In this document: one piece after another, positions 11,301 to 22,640 of the stretch
Position numbering within the stretch: the stretch's first letter is position 1
Layout of the letters: each line of letters opens with the position of its first letter
Origin: Trichostrongylus colubriformis
Lineage: Eukaryota > Nematoda > Chromadorea > Rhabditida > Trichostrongylidae
Length of the DNA: 64,000 bases
Direction: 5' to 3'
Assembly (NCBI GenBank): GCA_963978905.1
Contig: OZ022260.1
Location: 7,801,725-7,865,724, forward strand
Program-made: the position numbers and the translations under genes
The notes under the pieces: generated by a model
The model's input: only the letters and a program-made list of their open reading frames with translations
What the model was told of the DNA's origin: nothing
Databases searched by the model: none

Positions 11301-12160
11301 TATCAACAGTTATCAATGCGGGTCACCCACCATTAATGTTCCCGCCCAATCCCGCAAAACACCTATGAGTGTCAGCGTACTGGGATCAACCCGAAAGGCG
11401 AAACGGATTCATCGACTCTAGCCATTTCACGCTCCTTATCGTATCTTATCAACACTTATCAATGCGGGTCATCCACCACCAATGTTCCCGCCCAATCCCG
11501 CAAAACACCTATGAGTGTCAACGTACTGGGATCAACCCGAAAGGCGAAACGGATTCATCGACTCTAGCCATTTCACGCTCCTTATCGTATCGTATCAACA
11601 GTTATCAATGCGGGTCACACACCATTAATGTTCCCGCCCCATCCCGCAAAACACCTATGAGTGTCAGCGTTCTGGGATCAACCCGAAAGGCGAAATGGAT
11701 TCATCGACTCTAGCCATTTCACGCTCCTTATCGTATCTTATCAACAGTTATCAGTGCGGCTCACCCACCATTAATGTTCCCGCCCAATCCCGCAAAACAC
11801 CTATGAGTGTCAGCGTACTGGGATCAACCCGAAAGGCGAAACGGATTCATCGACTCTAGCCATTTCACGCTTCTTATCGTATCTTATCAACACTTATCAA
11901 TGCGGGTCACCCACCATTAATGTTCCCGCCCCATCCCGCAAAACACCTATGAGTGTCAGCGTTCTGGGATCAATCCGAAAGGCGAAACGGATTCGTCGAC
12001 TCTAGCCATTTCACGCTCCTTATCGTATCTTATCAACAGTTATCAATGCGGGTAACACACCATTAATGTTCACGCCCCATCCCGCAAAACACCTATGAGT
12101 GTCAGAGCTCTAGGATCAAGCCGAAAGGCGAAACGACTTTGGTGACATTTGCCTTTATAG
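8390..12160. repeat. 146-bp minisatellite, about 25 units
   Basis: The unit contains TTATCAATGCGGGTCACCCA, CCTATGAGTGTCAGCG and GGGATCAACCCGAAAGGCGA. Unit starts at 9119, 9265 and 9411 give an exact 146-bp period. Units before about 8890 are diverged; those from 8890 to 12100 are nearly identical. There is no spacer between units. Open frames of 83-114 codons on the plus strand recur with the period and are by-products of it. Confidence 0.95.
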
Positions 12161-12354
12161 GCTCGTTATCAGTGCGTATCAGCTGCTATCACTTTCGGTA
12201 CACCACCGCCTTTCCCCTATCACCCTCTATATCATTTGTAAAATTCAGCGTCCCAGCTTTACTGCGACGCGAGATATGAATTTCGTGACAGACAGACGGA
12301 CACACACACACACACACACACAGAGACATACTAAGCCAATTATATAGAGTAGGA

Positions 12355-13058
12355 TTCTTTGATTTCTTATAGTTTGTGTCTACGTGAGGTGTTCTAGTGT
12401 TGCTTCTACACTACCACCTTCTTCTTGGAAAGAAAGATATATTGCTTGCTCTGACCCGCGCTCCATGGGTGCCGATGGAAACCCTGTCCCATTCACTTGA
12501 CTCGTCGCCACAGCAAGCCACTTCCTTCAGAGGTTCCTTCACACATGGTGATCATATGGGCTCAAAAAATAAAGCATACCAGTCGTTTGAAGTGCGCCAT
12601 GCATTTAATGTCCCTTCAGAGTTACGGGGATGTCCGATATGGTTAAATAATCAGGTTTTGGTGAAGGTCTCTTCAGTTATAATGAAGTCCGATCTTGTGA
12701 ACTGTGCAGTCACAAAGCAGCGCCTCTACACACTATTACATCGCCTCCCATACTTAAAGATCTTAATCAAAGTACAGACCTCACGGTTATTTTGTAAGAA
12801 TTTTTCGCTCTATTTGGTAGACAAGGATTTGACGGATTTGACAAAAAGGGTTCAGATAGGGTAATCAATATCAAAGCCACTCACCGAATGAAGAAAGCTT
12901 TGTATGTTCAAGATATCCTCAGTCGAAGACCAGTCGTTCTGTAAGAGAATGACGACGGCTATGCGCCAGATCTCGCAATCACCGGAATTAGCATTTTCGC
13001 CCACTAAAAGTGGTTTTTCGCCTGTTTATTTTCTTGTTTACTCATTGTTATTCATCTA
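12355..13058. other. spacer between Helitrons, with a 155-codon open frame
   Basis: Plus-strand frame 12397-12864 is open for 155 codons (MLLLHYHLLLGKKD...). I recognise no domain, it has no clear splice sites, and composition resembles translated non-coding DNA. Treat it as possible only. Confidence 0.2.
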
Positions 13059-14867
13059 CCAGCTGGCGGGCGCACACTACTGCGCGCGATTCATGGCGAT
13101 ATTGAATGGGTTTGATCGGCACGACCATAGTTGTGTATGGAGTTGAGTGGAAATTTCTTTTCCTCTGCCTTCAGCGCAGTTATTTATTTGGATAAAAGCA
13201 GAGAGATGGCGCGATAAAAAAAGCATTTTATACTTCAGTCGCTTTGCATCGAACCCATTTTGCATGTCATCGACACGAATCGCGCGAAGTACTGTGCGCG
13301 AGCCAACTTGTTAAGGTCATCATTGAGAATTTGGATAGTTTAGACATTGATAGTTTTGTATTTGATTGCATCGACTGGTAACAATTTGTTCACTTGCTGA
13401 GCATCTAATTCCTACACATTGATGGCAGATCCACATCCCGATTATCGATGTTTATACTTTTTGTAGAAATGCTTCATTACTTGGAATTTTACATAGTCTA
13501 GCGGTCGATACCCAGTGTTGCTGCCAGTAGCGAATTAGAAAATGATTCTGAGTGAAACGCTTTCTTTGCTATCACAAATATAGGTTGTATCTTGATTATC
13601 AAAGTAGATCGCAGTATCAAGAGAAATGCACCATTTTTTTGGAACGCTAGGCAATTCAGCGGTCGATACATCGGCCAGTGATATCAGAACACAAACAAAA
13701 TATGTTCACCTAATGACAGTGAGCATCAGATGCTTTTGCTGAAGCGGTCGTTTAGTAGTATCAAGCGATGTAAAGAATCATCCCATCCGATTCCTAACGG
13801 CTCTTATCAGCCACCGTAAGCGGTTATCACTGAGGTCCCTGTACCCAACAGTACCATTGAGGTCCCTGCACCCTACAATATCTACGAATGTGAACATCCC
13901 ACAGTTAGCTGACAAAGCATACCGGCCTCGGTGACATTTTCCTTCTTACGCTCCTAATCGAATCTTATCAACCATTATCAGTTTGGATCACCCACTATTA
14001 ATGTCCCCGTCCCACTCTGCTTAACACCCGTGAGTGTCAGCGCTTTTGGATCAACGCGAAAGGCGAAACGAATCTGACGACATTCGCCTTGTTATGCTCC
14101 TCATCGAATCTTATCAACAGTTATCAATGCGGGTCACCCACCATCAATGTCCCCGTCCTACCCCGCAAAACACCTGCGAGTATGAACGCTCCGGGACCAA
14201 TGCAAAAAGCGAAACGGATTCGACGACTCTAGCCTTTTTACGCTCCTAATCAAATCTTATCAACAGTTATCATTGCGGGTCACCCACCATTAATGTCCCC
14301 GTCTTACCCCGCACAACACCTGTGAGTATGAACGCTCCGGGACCAATGCGAAAAGGGAAACGGATTTGACGACTCTAGCCTTTTTACGCTACTTATCGAA
14401 TCTTATCAACAGTTATCAGGCTGGATCAGCCACCATTAATGTCCCCGTCTTACCCCGCACAACACCTGTGAGTATGAACGCTCCGGGGCGAAAAGGGAAA
14501 CGGATTTGACGACTCTAGCCTTTCTACGCTACTTATCGAATCTTATCAGACGATATCAATGCGGGTCACCCACCATTAATGTCACCGTCCCACCCCGCAC
14601 AACATCTATGAGTATGAATGCTCCGGGGCCAATGCGAAAGGCGAAACGGATTTAATGACATTTGCCTTCCGAGGCTTCTTATCAGCCCTTATCAGCTGCT
14701 ATCACTTTCGGTCCACCACCGCTGGGGTTCCCTTGGTACCCCTATATAACTTGTAAAATTCAGCGTTCCAGCTTTGCTGCGACGCGAGATATGAATTTCG
14801 TGACAGACGGACAAACACACACACAGACACACACACAGACATACTAAGCGAATTATATATAGTAGGA
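13059..14867 (-). mobile_element. non-autonomous Helitron (copy 2)
   Basis: A|TCCTACTATATATAATTCGC at the 14867 end and ...GCCCGCCAGCTGG|T at the 13059 end, in minus orientation. It contains the terminal palindrome (13059-13315), the unique region and about six 146-bp-type units (13950-14650), then the 5' core and a (CA)n tract. Confidence 0.85.
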
Positions 14868-14938
14868 TTATTTAATCGCCACCTTATATAAAGCGGTGTG
14901 ATGGGAGAAGAAAATGGGTGGGAACGGATAGATAAGTA

Positions 14939-15133
14939 TCATTGATGGGAACAAAGCACATCGTTATCTCTCGCAGTTGAAAAGTTAACATCCACGTCCG
15001 CGAAAACTGTAGCGTGCCCGACGGGAATATCCATTTTCGGGGCTGCTTGGTCACTTATAGGCCCATTCACGTTCTGCCCAAAATGATTTTGGTCAGGATC
15101 CACATCCGCGACCTTTTCTGGCAATGCGTATTC
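14939..15133 (-). CDS. possible terminal exon, uncharacterised acidic protein
   Basis: After a TAG acceptor at 15136-15134 the minus strand stays open for 64 codons (EYALPEKVADVDPDQNHFG ... FADVDVNFSTARDNDVLCSHQ) and then stops. The composition is acidic and soluble. I do not recognise the family. The TTAA-type element at 15167 sits just upstream, in what would be the intron. No paired exon was found. Confidence 0.35.
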   Translation of the reverse strand, partial: EYALPEKVADVDPDQNHFGQNVNGPISDQAAPKMDIPVGHATVFADVDVNFSTARDNDVLCSHQ

Positions 15134-15166
15134 CTATGCTACTGAAGGTAATCTAATTTTCCTTAA

Positions 15167-15623
15167 AGGAACCGGAAGGGGTCTGAAATAAGAGAAAAAT
15201 ACAAAGAAATGAGCATTTTGTAGAACGCAGAAGGTTAGAAGCGATAATCGGTGAAAAAACCCGAATTCAAAAGTGCATCGCTGCGGTGTGTATTCGCGCC
15301 TCATTCGCATCATCGCACTGACTTTCCGAGTTGTCCGCTGTAGGAGACGGGCCGCGGGCCAACGTTAGTTGTAGCACCTAACTCGCAGCGCAGTGGAGCG
15401 GCCATTCCCAACTACATTAACATTCATGTAATTACATTTAGAACCAATATAAGAAAGAACAAAGGAAAAAGTAAAAGGAAAGAACAAATTTTATAATAGA
15501 AACATCTCCTCTTGGCACCATGCTAAGGCGTCAAATTGGCGACTTTGTGCAATGGCAGCCACTCAAACTCGTCTGCACTACGTCTGTTCTACCGTAAGCC
15601 AAAATAACCCCCTTCTGGTGTCT
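15167..15623 (-). mobile_element. TTAA-type non-autonomous element, copy B
   Basis: This 457-bp element is flanked by TTAA on both sides (15163-15166 and 15624-15627), with ends AGGAACCGGAAGGGG and AGACACCAGAAGGGGG in inverted orientation. It is the inverted partner of 1477-1937. Confidence 0.8.
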
Positions 15624-15714
15624 TTAACGAGCACCACTTATCACATCAGCTATTTATGTTACGTCCGTTGTGAATGCTCAGATATTCAACTCAAAAACAG
15701 CAAAAAAAAGAGCA

Positions 15715-16207
15715 ACTAATAATCCACGCTTTTCTCGAACAACGACGGCGAGCTGCTGGAGCTGGTGGGTGCACACGGTAGCGGTGACTGTCTCGCCTTG
15801 TACCAGCACTTCTTGTGAAAGCATTTCTTCCGCGTCCCAGAAGTACACAGTCCTGAGCGTGGTTTGTCTTCCATGTCAATCTCGCCGATGCTGAAGCTGA
15901 TGAGCCAGCGGCGCACGGTCTCGTAGCTCACACATCCCTTGCCCAATGCAGCGTTGATGGAGTCGCAAGCTTCCGTCGCTTTGCTGCTCCAAGACCACTC
16001 ATAGTAGATGACACCGCGTGTTGGGTGGGTATCGACTAGAGGCATTGTAACCCTCACCACGGAATCTGGTGGGTCATTATATAATTTTCTAGAAAGCTTA
16101 GAGAACTTTCTATCATATTTTTGGACTGCCTGGACCTACCTCAAAGTGAGCAAGAAATATTGGTTTTTTTTTTCGGAAGAATCTTACAAGACTTTAGGGA
16201 CGACCTA
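15715..16207 (-). pseudogene. mariner transposase N-terminus, truncated
   Basis: Minus strand from 16060: VIYYEWSWSSKATEACDSIN..., SYETVRRWLISFSIGEIDME, then DKPRSG. This is the paired helix-turn-helix DNA-binding part of mariner transposases, ending at the conserved acidic EDxPRSG linker. The catalytic domain is missing. A likely 5' terminus, TTAGGTCGTCCCTAAAGTC, reads inward from 16207. Confidence 0.75.
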
Positions 16208-16213
16208 ATATTA

Positions 16214-16335
16214 TGGTCTTTGACCATTTTCTTCCATTTTTCTTCACCATCGTATCACTAAGGACCACGAATTTCATATTCACTACAATTTTCACTGTTC
16301 GTCCGAATTTCCCCTATCGCTGTGTTCAAAGCATG
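16214..16335. repeat. fragment of a dispersed repeat
   Basis: Resembles the 3' part of the repeats at 43690-44215 and 62750-63305, including GTCCGAATTTC near its end. Origin unknown. Confidence 0.5.
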
Positions 16336-16661
16336 AAAGTTATTAATAAAGTACTGACTCACATGAACAGTGTCCTGTTGTGCGACTGTTCCATCCGTTG
16401 TATATGGGTTGATAGCTCACTTCTGACGCACATGAAGACGTGAAAGAAACAGTGGCGGCCTTAAACTTTCACCCTTTTACTTCGGACCATAGCTAGCGTT
16501 TTCGCAAATATCGTACTTGCTTTTATCCTAGCACAGCACAGCATTAGCGTGAGGGTGTATTTCATCTAGCGAAGCGTGCGAGGATGCTCGGCTCAGTAAC
16601 TTCAGGGAACCAGTTTATTGTTGTACCAGCTAGTTCGATCTCATACTTATGGAATTCTATA

Positions 16662-18226
16662 CAGTGCGTTTCATAATTATAAGGTCACCCCTAAATTTTC
16701 GGTTTTCAGAAGAGACAGCTAACCGAAAATTTTCTGAGTATTTTTATAGATTCCCCTTCACAGAAAACCCTCCTATACTAGTTTTGATGACATTACCTTT
16801 TAGCCCGATATTTTTTATGAATATTTTTTGATTTTTGTGCCGTTTCATAATTATAAGGTCACCCCGAAGGAACAGAAAATTTGCTAGAATTGAGAGCGAT
16901 ACGAAGGAGCTTATAATCTTTGACTCCCTACTGCTTAGGAACGACATTAACTAGCAGATTCGGTGAAGTAGAAGCGAAGTTTTGAAGAGCCTCACCACAG
17001 ATATTGTTCCAGTCTTCAACGATGCCCTGTATCAGCAGTTTTGCTTCCCAGAATTGGCGGTTATTGGGGTGAATATTTGAGGCGATGTCTCCTAGATGTC
17101 CCTAGTAGAGCTGAGGCCAAGACCACATGTTATCTGTGGCTGGACGTCCGTATTTCGGAACTTCAACCGCAATTCCGTTGAATGACCTACGTGTACAACA
17201 GCATTGCCGTACCTTGAGACGCAATTATGAAGAGCCGGTCGGCTCCAAGAGGAAACTGTTTTCTTCGTAAGATCTTCTAGCAGTCTCTGGAGTCCATTCT
17301 GCAGGTTTCGAAGTCAAGGTTCAATGCAGGCTCATTGCCGAAAACAACTTAGGCCATCACCCTTCTCCTAAAAAATTGCCAAGGCTCCTGTAGATTGGCG
17401 CACTTCTCAGACCAGGCTAGTACTACCTCTACCCGTCAGCACCATACAAACAGAATATTTTCAGACTCAAAAAGACATTTCAGATGGAATTACTCGCATG
17501 CAGGGTGCAACCGCTTTGCAAATTCAGTTTCGTTCAATCCGTGCTCAAGAACAACTTTATGAATTGTAGTCGTGCCGCCTCATGGTGTGCTGTAGGCCTC
17601 GGGAACTACTTCATTATTTCTTTGGTGATGTTTCTGCTCTTCCTCGCTACTGTACACGCTGTGGTCCCAAACGAGGAATGGTTCAACTCCAAACAAATCT
17701 GGTCCATGGAGGAGGTGCTGCAGGAAGTGGCCTCCAAAATCCCTCCCTCGTTAATGACAATGATCTCACGTGGGAGTCCAGAGCATGAAGAACATCTGAA
17801 GACACCGAATGACTCAAATGTTATCTATCTGTGCCCAGGAACCTTGAGATTTTTTTTGAATGGCTCTCAAATTGAGCCTAACACCAAGAAAATCCGCACT
17901 GGGTTTCTCTCCCGGAACATGGCAGCTAGCCCCAAGATGATTGAGCATGTATCTCAAAGATGTATTTGGAAGACATATCCATCTTCACAGACTTGCGGGA
18001 GCCTCGACTTTTTTTCTTTTTTCAGGGTAACCTTATAATTATGAAACGGTGCAAAAAACGAAAAATACTTTTAAAAACATAAGGTATACGAGACTGCAAC
18101 CAGAAATCGGTTACGGGGGTTATTTCAGGTGAGGAATCCACCTATCAGGCAGAAAAGATTCCTTAATGGAGTGTTGTTGAGAAAACCTGAAATTCAGGGG
18201 TGACCTTATAATTATGAAACGCACTG
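16662..18226 (-). mobile_element. Tc3-like transposon with doubled terminal sites
   Basis: TA-flanked ends (TA at 16660-16661 and 18227-18228) read CAGTGCGTTTCATAATTATA. The same site, GTTTCATAATTATAAGGTCA, recurs about 180 bp inside each end (16842 and about 18047, inverted). C. elegans Tc3 is known to have two transposase-binding sites about 180 bp apart in each long terminal repeat, so this organisation fits. On the minus strand, decayed transposase is visible: NIHPNNRQFWEAKLLIQGIV followed by EDWNNICGEALQNF near 17070-16965 matches the C-terminal end of Tc-type transposases, and a possible middle part lies near 17600. Stops and frameshifts make it inactive. Confidence 0.8.
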
Positions 18227-18410
18227 TAGTACTGGAGATGGCTGGATGTAACTGATACATTGGGCACACGGTAGCGGCCCTCCTTGCCATTTAGCCAGTA
18301 CACAAAAAGTATAAGTAAAAAACAAAAACAATCGCAATATGTTCAATTCAAAAGGATTTTGGGTGGACATGAAATATGGAGATTGTGGGAAAAAGTGGCT
18401 TATTAAGTCA

Positions 18411-19661
18411 CCAGTTGGCTGGCGCACACTACTACGCGCGATTCATGTGGATTACGTGCAAAATGGGTTCTATGCGAAGCGATTGAAGTATACCGATACC
18501 AAAATGCTTTTTTTTATCACGCCATCTTCTCTGCTTTTTTGCAGCTCAATAGCTCAGCTGAAAGCAGAGGGTAGGAAATCTCCGCTCCGCTGTGATCGGG
18601 CCGAACACACCCATTTTGCACAACATCGCCATGAATCGCCCGCAGTAATCTGCGCCAGCCAACTGGTGTTCACCTAATGGCACTGTGCATCAGACGATCT
18701 TGCTAAAGCGGTCGTGTAGTAGTAGCAGGCGATGTAAAGGATCATCCCATCCGATCCCTAACGGTTATTATCAGCCACCGTAAGCCGTTATCACTTAGGT
18801 TCACGTACCCTACAATACCTGCGAATGTAAACATTCCACTGTTAAGCGCAAAAGCGTAGTGGCCTCGGTGACATTTTCCTTCTCACGCTCCTAATCGAAT
18901 CTTATCAACCATTATCAGTTTGGATCACCCATTATTGATGTCCCCGTCCCGCTCCACAAAACACCTGTGAGTATGAACGCTCCGGGACCAATGCGAAAAG
19001 CGAAACGGATTCAATGACTCTAGCCTTTTTACGCTCCTTATCGTATCTTATCAAGCGTTATCAATTTGGATCACCCACCATTAATGTCCCTGGCCAACCC
19101 TGTTAAACACCTATGAGTGTCAGCGCTCTGAGATCAACCCGAAAGGCGAAACAGATTCGACGATTCTAGCCATTCCACGCTCCTTATCGTATCTTATCAA
19201 CCTTTCTCAAGTTGGATCACCCGCTAATAATGTTCCCGCCTCATCCCGCGAAACACGTGTCAGCGCTCTGGGATCAACCCGAAAGGCGAAACGGATTCGA
19301 CGACTCTAGCCATTTCACGCTCCTTATTGTATCTTATCAGCCGTTATCGAAGCGGGTCACCCACCATTAATGTCCCTGTCCCACCTCGTACAACAGCTAT
19401 GAGTGTCAGCGCTCTGGGATCAACCCGAAAGGCGAAACGGATTTGGCGGCATTTGCCTTCCGAGGCTCCTTATCAGCCCCTATCAGCTGCTATCAGTTTC
19501 GGTCCACCACCGCTGAGGTTCCCTTGGCACCCCCTATATCACTTGTAAAATTCAGCTTCCCAGCTTTGCTGCGACGCGAGATATGAATTTCGTGACACAC
19601 AGACGGACACACACACAAACACACACACACAGACATACTAGGCGAATTATATATAGTAGGA
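18411..19661 (-). mobile_element. non-autonomous Helitron (copy 3)
   Basis: Minus-strand ends TCCTACTATATATAATTCGCC (at 19661, preceded by A) and GCCAGCCAACTGG (at 18411, followed by T). The terminal palindrome 18411-18665 joins directly to the later part of the unique region, so an internal piece was lost. About five 146-bp-type units follow (18900-19440). Confidence 0.85.
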
Positions 19662-19689
19662 TTGGAAGGGAAAGGATTATCTGAAGATG

Positions 19690-19780
19690 TGATAGGAATG
19701 GCTTGTGTGAGACGGGAGACGAGCGTTAGGATCGTGGATCGCCGCGTGCGGCAAATTCCGAACGACTTCAATCAATTAGC
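19690..19780. repeat. dispersed repeat, inverted with 21075-21160
   Basis: The segment GGATCGCCGCGTGCGGC and CGAACGACTTCAA recurs in inverted orientation at 21075-21160. The pair brackets the 900-bp mariner-like element. Confidence 0.6.
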
Positions 19781-19819
19781 ACATACCAGATAACATACAT
19801 ACACCTGTATGATCATGTA

Positions 19820-20719
19820 TTAGGTTGTAAGGAAAGTTTTGGCCGGTTTTTGAAATTTCAACTTCGAGAGATCATAACTCGGCTCAGAGTGCATCTTTTC
19901 TCACAGAGTGAGCACCATTAGATTTGCCACACTCTTGGCAACACTATGCATACCTACACATCTCAATTTGATAAAGGGCTGATAATTTATATTGCGCGAA
20001 ATGAAAAAAAGTCGACTTCAAATCGCCACTCTTTCTGAACACACTGCTACTGAAGGAGCTGGCCAGATGTTTTGGGAAGTGGGGCATAGTTAGCGCTAGA
20101 TCTGATGAACATGATAGACGAGTAAGGGCCTCACCCTGCAACTGCTTCAATTAGTGGAAGAGGATTTGTGAAAAATGCGCTTGCGCATGACTGCCGTGAG
20201 GGGTCCCGCGGCACCCATTTTTTTTGGATTTTTCCAAATCAAGGCCACTTGAGGTGGTCAGCTAAGGTTGCTTGTTGAGGGCCAATACTTGTGGATATCC
20301 CCTGCAAATATGGACGCTCATCGCCTTCTGCCGTTTTAGTTAAAGCGATTTGATCAATTGAAAATTCGAGCAGCTCGTCCTCATTTCTGCACTTCTGAAA
20401 CCGGAGACAATGTGTTCCATCCAGTGATACACCCCCTCCTCTTGCAGTATTCACATTTGTGGTCACCTTCGCTGGGACTCGGCTAAACAAGAACTCTTGA
20501 AGTGAAGTCACCTTAAAAGTGCCATTTTCGCAGCACTTTAAAACTTCCCTAATAAATTGAAAACCTTATGGCATTCCAAATAAAACATATATTCTGAAAG
20601 AGCAACTTTTTCTCTATCTAACGAGCACAATATGTCAGCTGATTCATGTTGACGCGCTCTGATTTTTAAATTTATCTTGTGATAACGAAAAAGCGGCCAG
20701 AACTTTCCTTACAACCTAA
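19820..20719. mobile_element. 900-bp mariner-like element without transposase
   Basis: Terminal repeats TTAGGTTGTAAGGAAAGTT (left) and their inverse at the right are nearly perfect over about 28 bp, and TA flanks both ends (19818-19819, 20720-20721). I see no transposase motif on either strand. The flanks outside both ends share TATACCTGTATGATCATGTA, a short tandem repeat. Confidence 0.85.
20239..20511 (-). CDS. open frame inside the 900-bp element, not transposase
   Basis: Ninety codons: MTSLQEFLFSRVPAKVTTNV ... LEFSIDQIALTKTAEGDERP. It has no helix-turn-helix or DDE/D motif. It could be chance, a degraded piece of transposase in an unfamiliar family, or host coding sequence captured by the element. 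A weak acceptor (TTTTTAAG) precedes it. Confidence 0.25.
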   Translation of the reverse strand: MTSLQEFLFSRVPAKVTTNVNTARGGGVSLDGTHCLRFQKCRNEDELLEFSIDQIALTKTAEGDERPYLQGISTSIGPQQATLADHLKWP

Positions 20720-21366
20720 TATATAGCATACATATACCTGTATGATCATGTAAAACTAACGGCGAACGGTACTGTTCACCATTCAGCAAACTGTCACCAC
20801 CCCCCCCCCCCATTATAGTGTCATCTTTATTTTTGTTTATACAAGCTGGGTTTCGCATTGAAGCGCTATTATTATTCCGCCTCTACTGCCGCTTTTTCGA
20901 ACAGTCCTTTTTCTCTTCTAGTTGGTTTCGCTAATTAAGGTTTACGGTTAGGTGTCATCCATTTGAAGTTTTCACCCACCCCACGTTTGAACAAAGGGCA
21001 ACGCAACGTATGGGGCGGAGGCGCAACATTTGCGCCCCATTGCAAAGCTGCGTTGCGAATACCGTACCACGCAGGGTTGAAGTCGTTCGGAATTCGCCGC
21101 GCGAGGCGATCCACGGTCCTAACGCACCACACCCGTGTGAGACAACTCGTCCATTAGAGACAACTCTTCCTTGTATGCTTTTTCATTCCGATTTTGATTT
21201 TCACCTTGGACAAGGTCTCTTCGAGGGTCTTAATTAACGGAGTAATTAGAAGATTTGATGAATAAACCAGAATACTTCTGCCAAAAGCGTGCAGGTAGTT
21301 GAATGTGTTTCTGAATCATCGATATGGTTGAGTGAGCAAATAGTGGTGTTCTTGTCAGAGCTTATA

Positions 21367-22640
21367 TTAGGTTGTCGTAGGATTAATTTTGATTCCAAGG
21401 TATGTATAAATAAGTAGATTTTTTATCCTGAACTATTCCATTTCAAGGAAAGCCAGGCATTCCATTTGGTAGGTTTTTTCTGCTCTTTCTAAAACTTCTA
21501 TGAATGTCGCTCTAATTGTTCTGACCGGCCTTTTCCAGGGCTGCGTATAATCATGAGCCGACGCGACTATCGAGTCATCATGCTTTACCAATTTAAATTG
21601 GGATTATCCGCAGTGGAGGCAGCCCGTAATCTCAGCAGTGTTTTTGGGACGAATTGTCCTTGCGAACGAACAGTGGAGCTCTGGTTTAAAAAATTTGCTT
21701 CTGTCGATTTTGATCTCGCAGGAAAGTCGGGTCGCGGCCGCAGGTCGTCGCTTAATGATGAAGATCCGCCTAAGGAGAGCCGACGAAGCAAATCCGGAGA
21801 CGAATACTCGCACTTCAGCAGAAGACCTGGGCGTACATTACTCTATAGTGGCCAGACATTTGCTGGATATCAGCCAGGTGAAGAAGATGTCGAAGTGGGT
21901 GCCTCATGACCTGACCGATGAGCAGCGTCTGGCACGTTTCGACACCTGCTCTAACCTCCTAGTTCGCTATGAAAATGAGCCATTTGTAAACCGTATTATA
22001 ACTGTAGATGAAAAATGGGTTCTTTATGATAACAGGAAACGGGAATTGGTCTGGGTAGATAAGGATGCTAATCAAAAGACTTTTCCTAAACCTGACCTTC
22101 ACCCTAAAAAAGTTATGATTACTGTGTGGTGGTGTTGTAAAGGTGTAATCCATTATAAATTCTTGCAACCTAGTCAGCTAGTCACAGCAGAGTCCCACTG
22201 TTGTGATTTGGAGCAAATGTTAAAAATTGTGGCCGGCGGTGGTGAATAGAAGAGAGCCATTCCTATTGTAGGACAACGCAAGGCCACACACCTCACAAAT
22301 CACTCGGCGAAAATTGACCCACTTGGATGTAAAAGTTCTCCCTTACCCAGAGTATTCTTCCAACCTTTCCCCCACAGAAAATCACTTTTTTTCAGCCCTC
22401 ACTTCTCATCTGCGTCAGAAACAATTTACTAATTTAGACGATGTTGAATGTGCCTTGAATGTTCGTTGATTCTCGTGATAGTAGTTTTTACGGTGAAGGC
22501 TTAAAATTATTCCCTGCTTGTTGGCAAAAATGTATAGATTCTGATGGTTTTCACTTCGATTGATAAACTTGTGTTTAAGATTAGTTATAGTAGTTTGAAG
22601 TATGCGGTCCGTTTTCGAAATTAATTTTAAGACAACCTAA
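21367..22640 (+). mobile_element. near full-length mariner (irritans-type), inactive
   Basis: Length 1274 bp, TA-flanked, with ends TTAGGTTGTCGTAGGATTAA and inverse. Plus strand encodes transposase in pieces: MSRRDYRVIMLYQFKLGLSA (21553), helix-turn-helix to KKFASVDFDLAG, then after a frameshift near 21780 EDLGVHYSIVARHLLDIS, RIITVDEKWVLYDN (first catalytic Asp, about 22010), and after another break DNARPHTSQITRRKL (second Asp, about 22275). The third catalytic position reads SPTENHFF where mariners have an Asp, so it is Glu here. At least two frameshifts and a stop exist, so it cannot make a whole protein. Confidence 0.9.

Larger units (their letters stand above)
7490..12354 (-). mobile_element. 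non-autonomous Helitron expanded by a minisatellite (copy 1)
   Basis: Read on the minus strand it begins TCCTACTCTATATAATTGG after an A and ends GCGCCAGCCAACTGG before a T: the TC...CTRR termini and A|T target expected of Helitrons. Eleven bases before the CTGG end is a hairpin, GCGCGCA (here with small changes) pairing with TGTGCGC around a GTAG loop, as in other copies. A (TG)n tract lies close to the 5' end. The interior is a 267-bp terminal palindrome, about 650 bp of unique sequence, roughly 25 units of a 146-bp repeat, and a 5' core. No Rep/helicase frame is present, so it must be mobilised in trans. Copies 2-4 have identical architecture with few repeat units. Confidence 0.85.

Noticed and set aside
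8887..11713. Series of 83-114-codon plus-strand frames that look like a repeated protein
   Set aside because: They follow the 146-bp period exactly and exist because most units lack stops in that frame. No start context or splice sites, and the array lies in a Helitron.
8390..12160. CRISPR-like array
   Set aside because: The units are 146 bp, directly adjacent and lack unique spacers; the surroundings are eukaryotic.
12397..12864. 155-codon frame between Helitrons as a confident gene
   Set aside because: No domain, no splice support and composition like non-coding DNA; noted only as possible.
16649..16947. Short hydrophobic frames at the left end of the Tc3-like element
   Set aside because: AT-rich terminal-repeat sequence read by chance; overlaps the doubled binding sites.
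17484..18038. 184-codon plus-strand frame with a hydrophobic segment inside the Tc3-like element
   Set aside because: The minus strand of the same DNA carries transposase-like pieces, and the hydrophobic run arises from their complement. No splice or start support.
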